DNA of 64,000 bases from Okapia johnstoni (lineage: Eukaryota > Chordata > Mammalia > Artiodactyla > Giraffidae): NCBI GenBank assembly GCA_024291935.2, contig CM044305.1, forward strand, positions 90,450,397 to 90,514,396. The letters run 5' to 3'. A program made the position numbers and the translations under genes. The notes under the pieces are model-generated. The model was given only the letters and a program-made list of their open reading frames with translations. It did not search any database and was not told where the DNA came from. Within the stretch, counting starts at the first letter, position 1. Every line of letters begins with the position of its first letter. Of the stretch, positions 22,691-35,675 are shown one piece after another.

Positions 22691-23902
22691 CAGGAGTCTA
22701 CTAAGTTTGTGTAGCTGATTAAAAAAGATACCTGCAAAGACCTATTTTGCCATTCAACATTCACACTTTCCCTTTTGACCAACTGAACATAAATAGAATA
22801 AGGAAGCCTTCTTATCTCATGAAACAAGATGAAGATGAACATTGCAATAAAGAAGCCTTATTAATTCCAAGAGACAACCACCAGAAGATAAAATACAACC
22901 AGAATTGAAGACCGACAATATTTCTTAAAAACCTGGTTCCTTGAAGATGCCACTGAGCCACTGCAATAACCATCATATTTATTTATGCTACTGAAGTTCT
23001 GTTTTGTTCCTTGCAGTTAAAAGCTCAGGACCACTGGACATGGAATACCATGAGGTTTAAGTCCAAAGGTTGGGAAAGGAAAAGTCATGCTAGATTAATT
23101 GACTTAAAAAGCTAACAAGTTCAGGATGGCAGAGTAATTTGAAAGCTCGTAAGAGCACTGCTCCTTAATGAGCTGGAGCTATTACACAAGGAGTGAATTT
23201 ACTACCAACACAATTTCTGTGATGTGACCCTGTAATTGGCATTACATGCAGTAAAATGTCTTGTTACATGCAGTCAAAACTTCCTAAATGATAGTTTTAA
23301 TCATTAATTCCATACTCATGTTGAAAAGCCTTAAATAGAAATTTTGACAACCCAAGATATAGCTCTTATGTGAAAAATAATGAAAATAATTAAACTCCTA
23401 CTTATGTAAGCCAGTAGAATTACTTAAAATGAACAGTTTCCTGATAGTCTAACTCTCTATTCCACATTCACATTCACTTCTAGTATGAAATAGATGGGAT
23501 TTTGGCTATCAATAAGGGAGCAGTTAAATATAGAGAGAAGAAATTGTAGAAATGAGAACTCCACATCAACAAGCAGAAGGCAATGGGAAAACAACAAAGC
23601 AAGAGCAGTTAACAGCCCCTCTGGATGGAGAGTCTGGTGTTAAGAGTCACTAGGATGTGCAATTTAGTGACCCCAAGATGTGGTCCCAGAGATGGAGAAT
23701 GAAAAAATGATTTATGACAGTGGGGTCTGAGTTCAAGAGAAACTGAAGTAGACAATTGGTTATACATTTAAGGAGTTAAGATAGCACCCCTGGGTGGGAA
23801 TGAAATAATATTCAGATTGCAAATGGCACCTGATGCCATATGTATGACCAACTGAATGAACACAGTGGGTCTGAATATTTACAAGGCTTCAGAATGACTT
23901 GA
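22691..23902. other. Gene-free stretch
   Basis: Unique AT-rich DNA with no recognised gene or repeat. Confidence 0.45.
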
Positions 23903-23955
23903 CTTTTGCACTGCAGGGTGGATTCATAGCCACTGGACCACCAGGGAAGTCCCAA
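23903..23955 (-). mobile_element. tRNA SINE head fragment
   Basis: GCACTGCAGGGTGGATTCAT through GGACCACCAGGGAAGTCCC matches the reversed 5' head of a ruminant tRNA SINE. Confidence 0.65.
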
Positions 23956-26799
23956 GAATTACCTGACCGTTAAAGGTAGAAAAGGGAGTGAATGTGTCTG
24001 TGACTACGAAAAAGGGGGAAAAATGTAAAACTGGATTTTTATTCCCGTTAAAGACTTCACAAAATGAATTTCACAATTGCAGAAGAAGTCCCTCCATAGG
24101 TATCACTGGAAACATCAGCTTGATTATATTTCATCTCACTGAGGATGCATGAGTGCTGAGCAGACTAGGAATAGTGTAGTGAACGGCTGTTGTTTTTGTC
24201 TGTTAGCCGGCAATCAGAGCACTGCATGCCCATCATGGTGACCCAAGATCCCTGTCCACCAAGATTGGTACAGGTGACACACATTAGCCATGTGGAGACA
24301 ATCGGATGCCACAGAGCCTAAACATCTCGTCTTACAATATAGACAAGGGGGAGCACTGGCAGTTGTGTCCTCTTACCACGTGGCCAGGGCCTCTTTGTGT
24401 CAGGTAGAGCCAAGACTTACAGGACAAGAGAACGCAGCGCTGAGAAACAGAATGAAAGTCAGTGCTGTATGTGAACTAAAGTGCCTCCATCAGATTTCTC
24501 AGGAATATGCCATTCATTTCCTCTCCTGCTTAGAAGCTACTTTGAAATGCTTTTCTTTCTGACACTTTCGTTTAAAGTGACTCCACTAATATACTATGTG
24601 TACATTACGTGGTTCAAGATACACAGTCACTGTAAGAAGCCCATGACATGGATATATTAAGAAAGGAGGATATTAACCTTGAATACAGTATAAACTCATG
24701 TCTTAACAAAAATATGACGAGATAAATACAATGTTAATATTTTCTACTGCTGATAGAAAACAGATTCATACTTGAGACAAGCAGAGTAAGTAGGATTAAT
24801 CTTTTAATGTGAAAATTCAGGGGCCAGGTCAATGTTATTTCCTAGAAGTAAGTAAATCCCACATCACTCTACATGCCAATGGGCCACAGAGCAGGAACCT
24901 CTCTGAGGCTGGTAAATGCTCAAGACTTAAGAACTGTTGGCACTGATGAGATATAAACGATCCTTACCCTCACAGTCAAGTTTGTCAGGTAAGGACATTC
25001 AGATCAGAGAGGTTTTAAGCGTCTGAGCTGAGACTAGAACTTTAATTTCCTACCTAAGTACTTACCTAAGTGCGGTCTCCTTTCCTAAGTACAGTCTCTC
25101 CCCTTCCAGTCTACTCATTAGGTGAAAGGAAAGGGGACACATTCTGGGGATGAGGAGCAATACAAAGATCTAAAGTACAAGGAATCGTGTTAGGTTGAAG
25201 GAGAGAGCTGGGGTAATGAGGATATTCTTTATTTCGGTAACTAAACTGTCCTAGATAAACTCCAAGAACTTCTGCCTTACTCTGATTTCTATTTTCCAGT
25301 GCCCAGAGTCTGTTACAGGGGCTATGCTTCCTATAGCTGGGCAAGAGAGGAACAGTCTTCCAGAGCTCAAAAGAAGCGACTGAGTTCTCTAGACAGCATT
25401 TACTTCTTTAACTTGAGATGGAGCTGACCAGGTGGGCGTGTCCTTGGTCTCAGAGCTCCAATTAATTTTTTCTACCTTCCTCTTTTCCACTCACTTTACA
25501 TTTTCCCTCATGAGTTTTAATGATGCAAACAGCACTGAGGCACCATCATCTTCCATATGTAAACTGAACATGGATTCATGTAATAGTTTTACAGCACTGA
25601 GCATTCAAGTCACAACTGCTGTCTGGTTTGCATTGCTGTGTCTTAATGGCCAACAGAAAATACTCTCAGAGACCTTTATAGGAAAGCAGAGAACTTCTTA
25701 ACATAATAATAGCATCTTAACAATTCACTGGAATGCATTATAGGCTTAGCTGGTTTTGAGAGTCTGTTCTTTTCCAAGCTTCTGATGCACTTTTTTTTTC
25801 CCTCTCACTACCCATAATGAACCTCATTCTCTTAATTTATCAGTCACTCAAAATCTGAGTGACTTGAAAATTGAAGACCATCCGCTTGGATAAATTATTT
25901 GGTGCAATGCCTAATGATACAACCTAAACAATCGTATCAAATCTTACCCTTGAAATCCTAGTCCTGCATTCTATTACCCCATTTAACCTAGCCTACAGAA
26001 TAACTGGTGCTTAGGTACTGTCACGGAACTGCAATGTTGACAATAAAATTACAGGTGTTATTTATCAGCTAAAGCATCTGTTACAGTCCTAGAAGACAAT
26101 CACAGAGATGGCCGCTGCTTACATACAGGTGGCTAAAACTCCAGTTTCAAAGATCTTCCTGAAGTATAGTAGCCAGTTAGAGAGCTCAGGTACTAATGAC
26201 ATGCTTAAAAGAATGCGTTTAAAATCTGCAACAGAGATATGCTCATGAATATTTGAAATGAAAAAAAAAAAAAAAACAGCCTAAGTTTCAAGATTGATTG
26301 CACAACCATGTCTGCATTTACTGAAAAGATGGGGATGGAGGGTATGGGAAAAAATATTGCTTTGACTGAGTTTTTAAGAGAAGTGATGTGTTGCAGTTGG
26401 TGGGGCTGGGGGTAAAGGATGTAATTAATTATACTCAGTCTAGTTTCATGATTGAATGGAGGGTACCTCAGCTCTCAGAACGTTGCCAGTGACAGACTAG
26501 AGCTGCACAGATGCAGCAATAGCCCTTGCAGTGGGAGTCATTACATTAGGTGTCAGGCGATGTAAATCACAAGCAAAGAATGCAAACCCCCACTCAGAGA
26601 CAGAGATTAGAGTGAGCCATGGAGTTGAATTATTATGTGAAATGTCTTTCTGCTATTAAAACACAAAAGAGACAAGCCAAATTGCCCTTTAAACAACTGT
26701 AAATGCCAGACTTCCACACAGGGAATTTCTTTATCTGTGTTTTATATGCAGGCAATACTTTACTTATTGTTCCCACTGATCCTCGATGGCTAAAGAAAA
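23956..26799. other. Gene-free stretch with a possible MIR and an A-tract
   Basis: A weak reversed MIR-like segment lies near 24985-25060 (CAGATCAGAGAGGTTTTAAG). An A18 tract is near 26262-26277. No gene recognised. Confidence 0.4.
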
Positions 26800-27175
26800 A
26801 AAGAAGGAAGGATGCCTTAGTCAGCTTGGGCTGCTATAACAAATACCAGAGACTGGGTGGTTTAAAAAATAGAAATCTATTTGCTCATAGTTTTAGAAGC
26901 AAGGCTTGGTTTCTTGGTGAGATCGCTCTTCCTGGCCTGTAGACGTCTACCTTCTCACTGTGGTCTCACATAGCCTTTCCTCAGTGTGTGTGCATGCAAA
27001 AAGATTTCTCTTTCCTTATAAGGCCACTAATCCTATCTGATTAGGATCCCACCCTTTTGACTTTATTTAAACTTAAATGACCTCCTAAAAGCCTTATCTC
27101 TAAATACAGTCACATTGGTGGTTAGGGCTTCAACACATGAATTTTAGAGACACAATTCAGTCTAGATCAGAGGTG
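26800..27175. mobile_element. Old mammalian interspersed repeat
   Basis: Shows the familiar order AGTCAGCTTGGGCTGCTATAA, CCAGAGACTGGGTGGTTTAA, AAGGCCACTAATCCTATC and GGTTAGGGCTTCAACACATG, a very common mammalian repeat probably tied to an old LINE 3' end. I cannot name the subfamily with certainty. Confidence 0.55.
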
Positions 27176-27372
27176 ATGCTCACTGGGGCTGAAAGCATGA
27201 TTGTTTTGTTATCAGTGAGACCTGTTCTCTCTTCATCGGAATAAGTCAAAGGATCTAATAAGCAAAACAGAGTGTAATCAGGGTCCTGCAGCTGTCTATT
27301 AAGGACATTGCCCATGCTGAACTGAAATGAGTAAGTACCCAGTCACATTTGGCGGCCATTTTTTCAAGATTA

Positions 27373-28110
27373 GACACTCTCTGTCTGACCTACTACTTCA
27401 CTTAGTATGATAATCTCTAGGTCTAACCATGTTTCTGCAAATGGCATTTTTTTCGTTCTTTATGGCTGAGTAGCATTCCATTGTAGATATGTACCACATC
27501 TTTATCTATTCATCTGTCGATGGATGTTTAGGTGGTTTCCTTGTGTTTGTTATTGTAAACAGTTCTATGGACATAGGGGTGCATGTATCTTTTTGAATGA
27601 TAGTTTTGTCCAGGTATATGCCCAGGAGTGGAATTGCTGGATCATATGGTAATTCTATCCTCCGTTTTCTGAAGAACCTCCATTTTGTTTTCCATAGTGG
27701 CTGCATCAACTTACATTCCCACCAACAGTGAAGTAAGTTAGAAAAATAAATGCCATATAATATCACTTATATGTGGAATCAAAAATATGGCACAAATGAA
27801 CATGTTTACAGAAAAGACACAGACTCACATAGAGAACAGACTGGTGGTGGCCAAGGAGGAGAGGTAGTAAAGGAGGGACAGGGATGGAGTGGGAGTTTGG
27901 GGTTAGTAGACGCAAACTATTATACATACAATGGATAAACAACAAGCTCATACTGTATAGCACAGGGAACTATATCCAATCTACTGTGTTAAACTATAAT
28001 GGAAAAGAATATTTTAAAAGGAATGTATACATGTGTATAACTGAGTCATTTTACTGTGTAGCAGAGATTGGCACAGCAATGTAAATCAACTATACATCAA
28101 TTAAAACAAA
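27373..28110 (+). mobile_element. 5'-inverted, truncated L1
   Basis: Bases 27373-27731 are L1 ORF2 C-terminus in reverse (minus-strand peptide [15 protein letters not shown]). From 27732 the immediately downstream L1 3' UTR continues in forward orientation to an A-rich end. Possible 7-bp TSD AAGATTA at 27366-27372 and 28111-28117. The arrangement fits twin priming. Confidence 0.8.
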
Positions 28111-28469
28111 AAGATTATGACCTGAATGAACAGTAGAGTTCAGGTGCTATCAAACTGTGAACACTTGGGCCATCCTTTCCCAAAATCTGAGCACTGCCAT
28201 TTTCTACCTCTTCCCTTCTGTAATCCCTTGCTACCAATAGGGAAGATGTGGTGGCAGTTCACTGGACCTTTTGTTCCTCCTGCCTGAACCTCTTGACATT
28301 CCTTTCTGACCCATATGAATTTTCTGAAAACAGAGAGCTAGAGATTCCTAGAAATAGACAACTGAGGGTTTTCTCTTTGTCAGGAGCTACACAAACAGCT
28401 CAGTGACTCAGAGGCAGAGAATTTGGACACATAACATTTGAAATTGCATATAAGCATACCCATAAAAGA

Positions 28470-28860
28470 GAAAACACTAATTCAAAAAGATGGATGCACC
28501 CCAATGTTCAGAGCAGCACTATTTACAATGCCAAGATATGGAAACAATCTACATGTCCATCAATAGATGAATGGATAAAGATATGGTATATATACATAAT
28601 AGAATACTACACAGCCTTTTAAAAAATGAAATTTTGCCATTTACAGTAGCATGGATGGACTTGGAGGGTATCATGCTTAGTGAAACAAGTCAGACAAATA
28701 CTGTATGATATCACTTATGATATCAAGAAAACTAACTAGTGAATATAACAACAACAAAAAAGAAAGACTCATAGAGAACATACTAGTGGTTACCAGTGGG
28801 AAGAGGGAAGGGTGAAGGGGAAAGAAGGGTAGGCTTCCCAGGTATCTCTGGAAGCCTACT
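28470..28860 (+). mobile_element. L1 ORF2 end and 3' UTR fragment
   Basis: Contains CCCCAATGTTCAGAGCAGCA, TACATGTCCATCAATAGATG and CATAGAGAACATACTAGTGG in L1 order. Decayed. Confidence 0.75.
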
Positions 28861-28979
28861 GATCCCTAAACTCAACAAGACCTTTTGTGAACTCAGCCTT
28901 TCTATACACTCTATAATCTGCAGAGAATCCATATCCTTCAGTAACCCTTAACAATGATTCATTTTTAAATGTTTATTTT

Positions 28980-30690
28980 AAATAGATTGTTATTTTAGAA
29001 AGTTTTAGATTTAATGCCTATCATTATCAACAGTGATACATCTCTTGCATTTCTGGTATTAGTAGTTTGTGTCTTCCCTTTTTTAATCTTCACTACCCTG
29101 GCTAAATTTTACTCTCTTTTCAAAGATCCAGATTTAATTTCGTTGATTTTTTTCTATTATTTTCTCGTTTATTTTTATTTTTTAAATTAATTTATTTATT
29201 TTAGTTGGAGGCTAATTACTTTACAATATTGATTTCTCTAATTTTTATTGAATCTATTTCTTTTCTTTCATTTGCTTTAGGCTCATATTGCTCTTCTTTC
29301 TCCAGTTTCCTAACATGTAAGCTGAATCATTTTAAAATCTTTACTCTTTTCTAAATTTATTGCTATAAAATTTCCTTCAAGCACTGCTTTTGCTGCAACC
29401 TTACACATTTTGATTGATAAGTTTTATTTCCCTTCTTTGTTTAGTTCAAAATATTTTAAATTTTATCTTGAAGCTTCTTCTTTGATCCATATGTTATTTA
29501 GAAATGTGTTGATTAATCTCCAAATATTTGTGGAATTTCTGTTTTTTAATGATTTAAAATTGAATCTTATTGTGGTCCAACTACATCCTTTGCATGACTT
29601 CTATCCTTTTAAACTTGTTTAGGTGTTTTTCATCACCCAGAATGTGATCTATGTTGGTGAATGTTTTATGTGAGTTTGAAAATATGTATTCTGCTGTTGT
29701 TGGATGGAGTACTCTTTAAGAGTCAATTAGATCAAATTGACTGATGATGTTTTTCTGGTCAACTATGCCATTACTGATTTTCTGCCTGCTTCATCTATCA
29801 ATTAATGAAAGGAGGGCACTGAAACTGCCAACTATAATAGAGGATTTGTCTATTTCTCCTTGAAGTTCTACTTGTTTTGCCTTATGTATTTTGACAAACT
29901 GTTGTGAGATATAAATGCTTTAAGAATTCTGTTATGTTTCCTGGGAGAGCTTTCTCCTTTTTCTCATTATGTAATGCTCCCTCTTATTCCTGATAATTTT
30001 CCTTGTTACAAAATCTATTTTGTCTAAAAATAATACAGCTACTCATCTTCCTCCATCTCTTTACTTACAAACTACAGAATATTTACATCTAAAATGGGTC
30101 TCTCACGGACAACATATAGTTTCATTCATTCTGAAAATCTGTTAATTGACACTTTTAGATCATTTGCCTCTAAAGTGACTACTGATATAGATAAATATCT
30201 ACTGTGGTAGTAACCATTTTTATTCCCTGCTCTTCTTCTTTTTTCTTCCTCTCTATCCCTGCCTTTTCTGGTTTTAATCAAGTGCTTTATGAGTACATTT
30301 TACCTCTTCTCATAGAATATCAACAATAGCTTAAAAGAAAATTTAGTGTTTCTCCTAGTGTTTACAATATGTATTTACAACTAATCTGACTTTCTAATAA
30401 TACCATACTTCTTCACAAGTCACACTCATATCTTATAACAGAGTATTCCCAATTCCAAATGCCTATCCTTAACAATATTGTCATCAATAGCCTCACTTTA
30501 TCCAGATGCTATAATGAACCAAATATTCTCTTACCATTACTTGAACCATTACCTATCAAATAAATTAATGTTAATTAAGTTAAAAGCTTTTATTTCACCT
30601 TCATTTATCCCTTCTCGAACACTTTTCTTACTAATGTAGATATGATTTTCTACTTAAGTCATTTTCATTCTCCCTGAAGAATTTCTTCTA
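28980..30690 (-). mobile_element. Ancient L1 fragment, reverse orientation
   Basis: Long T-rich stretch with L1-like phrases in reverse, such as CAGAATGTGATCTATGTTGG and AGGATTTGTCTATTTCTCC. It has diverged with many stops. A short ruminant L1 3' end (about 29171-29230, TTAGTTGGAGGCTAATTACT) is inserted in it. Confidence 0.6.
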
Positions 30691-30814
30691 ATATGTCTGG
30701 CGGGGCAGGTCAGCTAGCAATATAAAACTAAAAAATTTAGAAACTCCGAGCCTTATAAAAGTCGAGTCCCTCAAGCATTGCACTGTGGTAGGAGACTTCA
30801 TGATGCACACCTAG

Positions 30815-30980
30815 TTGTTGAGAGCATCGTTTCTAGAGTCCAATTGCCAGGGTTTGAATCCACTAGGTGAGAAATAACTGAACTGCTTTAAGGTTCAGTA
30901 TCCTTATGTCACATTTTTACAGTGAGAATTAGTGCTCATCTCACTTTGGCTTGCACATACTAAGCACTCAACAAAACTAA
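30815..30980 (+). mobile_element. MIR SINE
   Basis: TCTAGAGTCCAATTGCCAGG and TTTGAATCC resemble the MIR core, followed by the GGTTCAGTATCCTTATGTCA region and the end near AAGCACTCAACAAA. Typical old mammalian MIR. Confidence 0.6.
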
Positions 30981-31050
30981 CAGTTATGGTTTGGGGTGCT
31001 AAGAATGATCCAAGATATGAGATACAAGGAAGAGGCCTTTAGAAGTATAG

Positions 31051-31146
31051 AAGTCCTGATAATTCCTAACACTCCTATCATTCTGCTCTGGTAAAATACA
31101 TCCTGTTCAGCAGTTTAGTGTTAAGAGCACCAAACAATGACAACAG
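31051..31146. repeat. Diverged direct repeat, left copy
   Basis: About 96 bp sharing AAGTCCT.ATAATTCCTAA, CATTCTGCTCTG and TGTTCAGCAG with 31613-31704, at roughly 75-80% identity by eye. Confidence 0.7.
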
Positions 31147-31326
31147 GCGACCGCCAATTCCTTCTCTGTGACTCAGCATTTCCCAGGTCCAAGGTGTTGA
31201 ATGCTGAATGACAGAAAGGGGCGTTAATCAAAATGGAATTCAGTATTACAGTAAAACTGAGCTTTAGTGTATGAGAGGTTTGGGGTTTTATGCAATCATT
31301 TCTCTAAGACGCTGAAGCACTCTTCT

Positions 31327-31570
31327 TCTTTTTTTTTTTTCTCTTTAAACTATTTTTTTAATAAATTTATTTATTTTAGTTGGGGGCTAATTACTTTACA
31401 ATATTGTAGTAGTTTTTGCCATATATTGACATGAATCAGCCATGGGTTTACATGTGTTCCCCATCCTGAACCCTCCTCCCACCTCCCTCCCCATCCCATC
31501 CCTCTGGGTCATCCCAATGCCCCAGCCCTGAGCATTTGTCTCATGCATAGAACATGGAATGGTGTTCCGT
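31327..31570 (-). mobile_element. 5'-truncated ruminant L1 3' end
   Basis: Poly-T on the left, then the reversed 3' UTR with TTAGTTGGGGGCTAATTACT and CCCTCTGGGTCATCCCAATG. Exact 13-bp TSD GAAGCACTCTTCT at 31314-31326 and 31571-31583. Confidence 0.92.
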
Positions 31571-31612
31571 GAAGCACTCTTCTACTGCAGCAAGAGACAA
31601 TATGACACACAA

Positions 31613-31704
31613 AAGTCCTAATAATTCCTAATACTACCATTCTGCTCTGTTGAAATGCACTCTGTTCAGCAGATTGGTGGAAGAGCACAGAAAACTGACA
31701 ACAA
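31613..31704. repeat. Diverged direct repeat, right copy
   Basis: Partner of 31051-31146. Without the L1 and its TSD between them, the original offset would be about 305 bp. Confidence 0.7.
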
Positions 31705-31766
31705 GAACAGATCTTGATCTTGCCTTGAAATTACACACAATTTTAAAAAACACTACTTACCACAAT

Positions 31767-32095
31767 GTGCTGTGCTTAGTCGCTCAATCATGTCTGACTC
31801 TTTGCGTTCCCATGAACTGTAGCCCGCCAGGCTCCTCTGTCCATGGGATTCTCCAGGCAAGAATACTGGAGTGGGTTGCCATGCCCTCCTCCAGGGGATT
31901 TTCCCAACCAAGGGGTAGAACCAGGTCTCCTGCATTGCAGGCGGATTCTTTACCACCTGAGCCACCAGGGCAGCCCAAGAATACTGGAATGGGTGGCCTA
32001 TCCCTTCTCCAGGAGATCTTCCCAACCCAGGAATCAAACTGGGGTCTCCTGCATTGCAGGTGGATTCTTTATCAGCTGAGCTACCAGGGAAGCCC
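31767..32095 (-). mobile_element. Extended Bov-tA SINE with two tRNA-like segments
   Basis: Same architecture as the element at 21896-22215, ending AGCTACCAGGGAAGCCC. Exact 12-bp TSD ACTTACCACAAT at 31755-31766 and 32096-32107. Confidence 0.93.
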
Positions 32096-32366
32096 ACTTA
32101 CCACAATATGAACATTTAAAATGCCTTTTTCCCCTAATACTAATGAAATACTAAAAATTTACTTTTTTCCCCCTGGATTGTAAAAATCTTTCTTCTCACA
32201 GTTGCTTTGAGTGCTTAAAAACACTATGTAGATTATTACACTGCATTTAGGATCAGAGTAAAAATTAATAATGTTTTAAAAGTTGTATCAATTCATGTAA
32301 AAGATTCACTAACAAATGTACTGGGGTAATCTTAAAGGCAAACCATATCCAAATCTTAACATCTCT

Positions 32367-32649
32367 GCTGCTGCTGCTACTGCTGCTAAGTCGCTTCAGT
32401 CGTGTCCGACTCTGTGCGACCCCATAGACGGCAGCCCACAAGGCTCCCCCGTCCCTGGGATTCTCCAACGCAAGAATACTGGAGTGGGTTGCCATTTCCT
32501 TCTCCAGTGCATGAAAGGAAAAAGTGAAAGTGAAGTCGCTCAGTCGTGTCCGACTCTTCGCGACCCCATGGACTGTAGCCTACCAGGCTCCTCCATCCAT
32601 GGGATTTTCCAGGCAAGAGTACTGGAGTGGGGTGCCATTGCCTTCTCTG
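32367..32649 (-). mobile_element. Bov-A2 SINE
   Basis: (GCT)n tail at left and two Bov-A units. Many CpGs are retained (GTCGTGTCCGACTC), which suggests a young copy. Exact 10-bp TSD TAACATCTCT at 32357-32366 and 32650-32659. Confidence 0.93.
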
Positions 32650-32659
32650 TAACATCTCT

Positions 32660-33568
32660 AGGATGGTTTAATGTTCAGCCTCAGAATATAGTAAAAATAG
32701 ACAATTATGCTGGTTTTTCTAAATATTAACCACAAACAAAAGTTTGCTCTAGTAAAATCCTTGACACATGTTAAAAGAAGACTATAGAAGCAATTAATGA
32801 ATTGAAGTTGGTGGTTTCTCAATTGCTAACATACTGTCTTCTAGAATGCCCTCTTTGCTTTGTAAATCCAGATATAGAGAGGCACATAATGAATGCTCCA
32901 ATGAGGTAGAATGGACAGTAATGTTGAAGGTCTTATTTCTTTTAGTCACTTCTAAGTATGAAATACTTGTCCCCCCACAACCAGTCACTTCCAAAAAGAT
33001 AATCTGTGTATGCTTTCACAGGCTGTGAAGTGAGGAATAGCATATGAAACTTTGGCCCTAATAAGAGAAGCTTAAGCGAACAATGAATGGAAAAGAAAAT
33101 ACAAGAAACAGTTCTTCCAAGAAACAGAGCCTTCTAGCTCCAGATTGTAAGATCAAGCTCTAAAATCAGAAGCCTGACCCTTATTTCACAATCTTGCTTT
33201 GGGCACCATGAGATAGTCTAAATATTGGGAAAAACCTATTTCATTTACCTATTTCTTGTACCCAGTGACAGTATAGACTCTCTGTTCAAGATGAAGGATT
33301 TGGTTAACTACCAGGCAGGAGAAACTGGTAGGGCTAAGTGTGCCAGGAATCTTGCACCAAGTAGGAGGCTGGATGAGCCCATCATCTGCAAAGTTTCCAT
33401 CTAGCACAAAACAACATCACTGCAGGAAAAGTCTCAAGAATTTCTGTGACAGAAGGGATGCTATATATTTCAAGGAGCAAAGTGCAGTGTAGAGCTTAAA
33501 TTAAATGACTTGTTGACATACACTAATGCAAAAACTATTTGGATCACCAAGGTGGTATTTTGGGGGCA
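32660..33568. other. Gene-free stretch
   Basis: Unique sequence. No gene or repeat recognised. Confidence 0.45.
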
Positions 33569-33577
33569 TTCTGCCAA

Positions 33578-33745
33578 TTAGGGCTTCCCTGATAGCTCAG
33601 TTGCTAAAAAATCCGCCTGCAATGCAGGAGACCCTGGTCTGATTCCTGGGTCAGGAAGATTCCCCACTCCAGTATTCTGGCCTGGAGAATTCCGTGGACT
33701 ATATAGCCCATGGGGTCGACTGAGTGACTTTCACCTTCACTTTCT
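33578..33745 (+). mobile_element. Bov-tA SINE
   Basis: tRNA-like head GGGCTTCCCTGATAGCTCAG then a shortened Bov-A body. Exact 9-bp TSD TTCTGCCAA at 33569-33577 and 33746-33754. Confidence 0.9.
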
Positions 33746-33754
33746 TTCTGCCAA

Positions 33755-35084
33755 ATAAGAATGAGTTAATTTGCAGCTCAAAGGAACAGTGCTTACTGTA
33801 GATTTTTAACTTTGTAATTATCTGCATAGGCAGACTCCTACACAAGTAACCTCCTCCTTTTTTCTATTTGTTACTTGAGATGTTTTGAAATGGCTCGTTT
33901 AATGCATGATCTTGTACTATTTTTATTTACCCAGATTCAAGAGGAAAGGATATAGAAATCAGACGTGGAACAAGTTCACAAAATAAATTCTATTCAAATC
34001 CCAGGCATTAACAGCATGAAAGGCAACCCTCATGATATACTGGCAAATAGAAAAGTTTATAGTTGATGCCTGTATTGCATAATGATATTCCAAGGGAAGG
34101 AGAAACTATATTTTCAAGAGAAATTAAGGGGAAAACAGAGGAAAGGAGGTTTATATTTTATTTCTTAGAGAACACAACTAAGATTAGAAACAATGACGTT
34201 TGTGTCTACTATCACCATAGTTGGAGTCACAATTATGAGTGAGAAACTTCAGAGATCCTATTAAGAATATGTCCCATGAAAGACCCAGGTAACAGAGAGT
34301 AGGGAATTCACTGGGGCCTAGAAAAGGGTGTCTGATGAATCACAAGTTTCTTAAGATTGAGAATATGCTCCCAGAATATAGAGCAAAAGTATAAGACAGA
34401 GGTAAGGAGAAATACAAACATAACAGATGATTGGTCCAGGAGACCCAGTATCTGTCTAATAGAAGATCCAAAAAAGATAGAACAAAGAAAAATTTAAAAA
34501 GAAAACTCTGGGCCCATAGTTTTGAACACAGTGTGTTCAAGTGTGAGGTCTAAATAAAAATATTTTCAAATAATTAGTTCAGAAACTCCGCCTTATGCAT
34601 ACCTTTAGGAATTTACCTAATGATTCAGCCCACAAAATAAGGTGATTATAAAAAATAGAGTGACTTTAACAACCTTGATAATGTAAAAGAAAAGGTATGC
34701 TTGACAGAGTGCAGAATATAAAAGGGAAAGAAATGAAGCGAAGGACAGACGTGCAAAATACATGTCCTTGTTAAGTATGGATTCTTGACGCAACAAGAGA
34801 TGAATGTTAAAGTACAGTGGCTAAAATAGTAGAGAAATGGTGATGTAATTTGGGGGGAAAGAAGCTAAAGATGACAGTCGGGTAAATGAGCCATTAGAGC
34901 AGAATACAATATGCAATCTCCTAAGATAAAAATTTAAACAATGAGTATTAAGAGAGTGTATGTAGATAGGGAAATTGCCGAAACTAAAAACAAATATTAA
35001 AAAAATAAAAACAGATGCTAGAGAAAGGGTAGAGAAACATGACAGAGAAAGCTCCTGATCATCATCACAAATGCAACTGTGTTT
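33755..35084. other. Gene-free stretch
   Basis: AT-rich, purine-skewed unique sequence without a recognised gene. Confidence 0.45.
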
Positions 35085-35097
35085 AAAAGCATTTTTA

Positions 35098-35662
35098 AGC
35101 AGACAAATGGATAAGGAAGTTGTGGTGCATATACAAAATGGAATATTACTCAGCCATTAAAAAGAATACATTCGAATCGGTTCTATTGAGATGGATGAAA
35201 CTGGAGCCCATTATACAGAGTGAAGTAAGCCAGAAAGAAAAACACCAATACTGTATACTAATGCATATATATGGAATTTGAAAGATGGTAACGATAACCC
35301 TATATGCGAGACAGAATAAGAGACACAGATGCATAGAACAGTCTTATGGACTCTGAGGGAGAAGGTGAGGGTGGGACGTTCTGAGAGAATAGCACTGAAA
35401 CATGTATATTATCATGTGTGAAACAGAACACCATTCCAGGTTCGATGCATGAGACAAATGCTCAGGGCTGGGGCAATGGGATGACCCAGAGGGATGGGAT
35501 GGGGAGGGAGGTGGGAGAGGGGTTCAGGATGAGGAACACATGTAAACCCATGGCTGATTCATGTCAATGTATGGCAAAAACCACTACAATATTGTAAAGT
35601 AATTAGCCCCCAACTAAAATAAATAAATTTATTAAAAAAAAAAAGATGTTAATCCAAAAAAT
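35098..35662 (+). mobile_element. Truncated ruminant L1 with possible 3' transduction
   Basis: Covers the last ORF2 codons and the full 3' UTR (GAGGGATGGGATGGGGAGGG, CACTACAATATTGTAAAGTA). After the first A-tract there are about 18 non-L1 bases and a second short A-run. The 13-bp TSD AAAAGCATTTTTA is at 35085-35097 and 35663-35675, so those bases belong to the insert. Confidence 0.88.
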
Positions 35663-35675
35663 AAAAGCATTTTTA

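Noticed and set aside
31784..32097. Open frames within Bov SINEs here and elsewhere
   Set aside because: SINEs do not encode protein; the frames recur in every copy.
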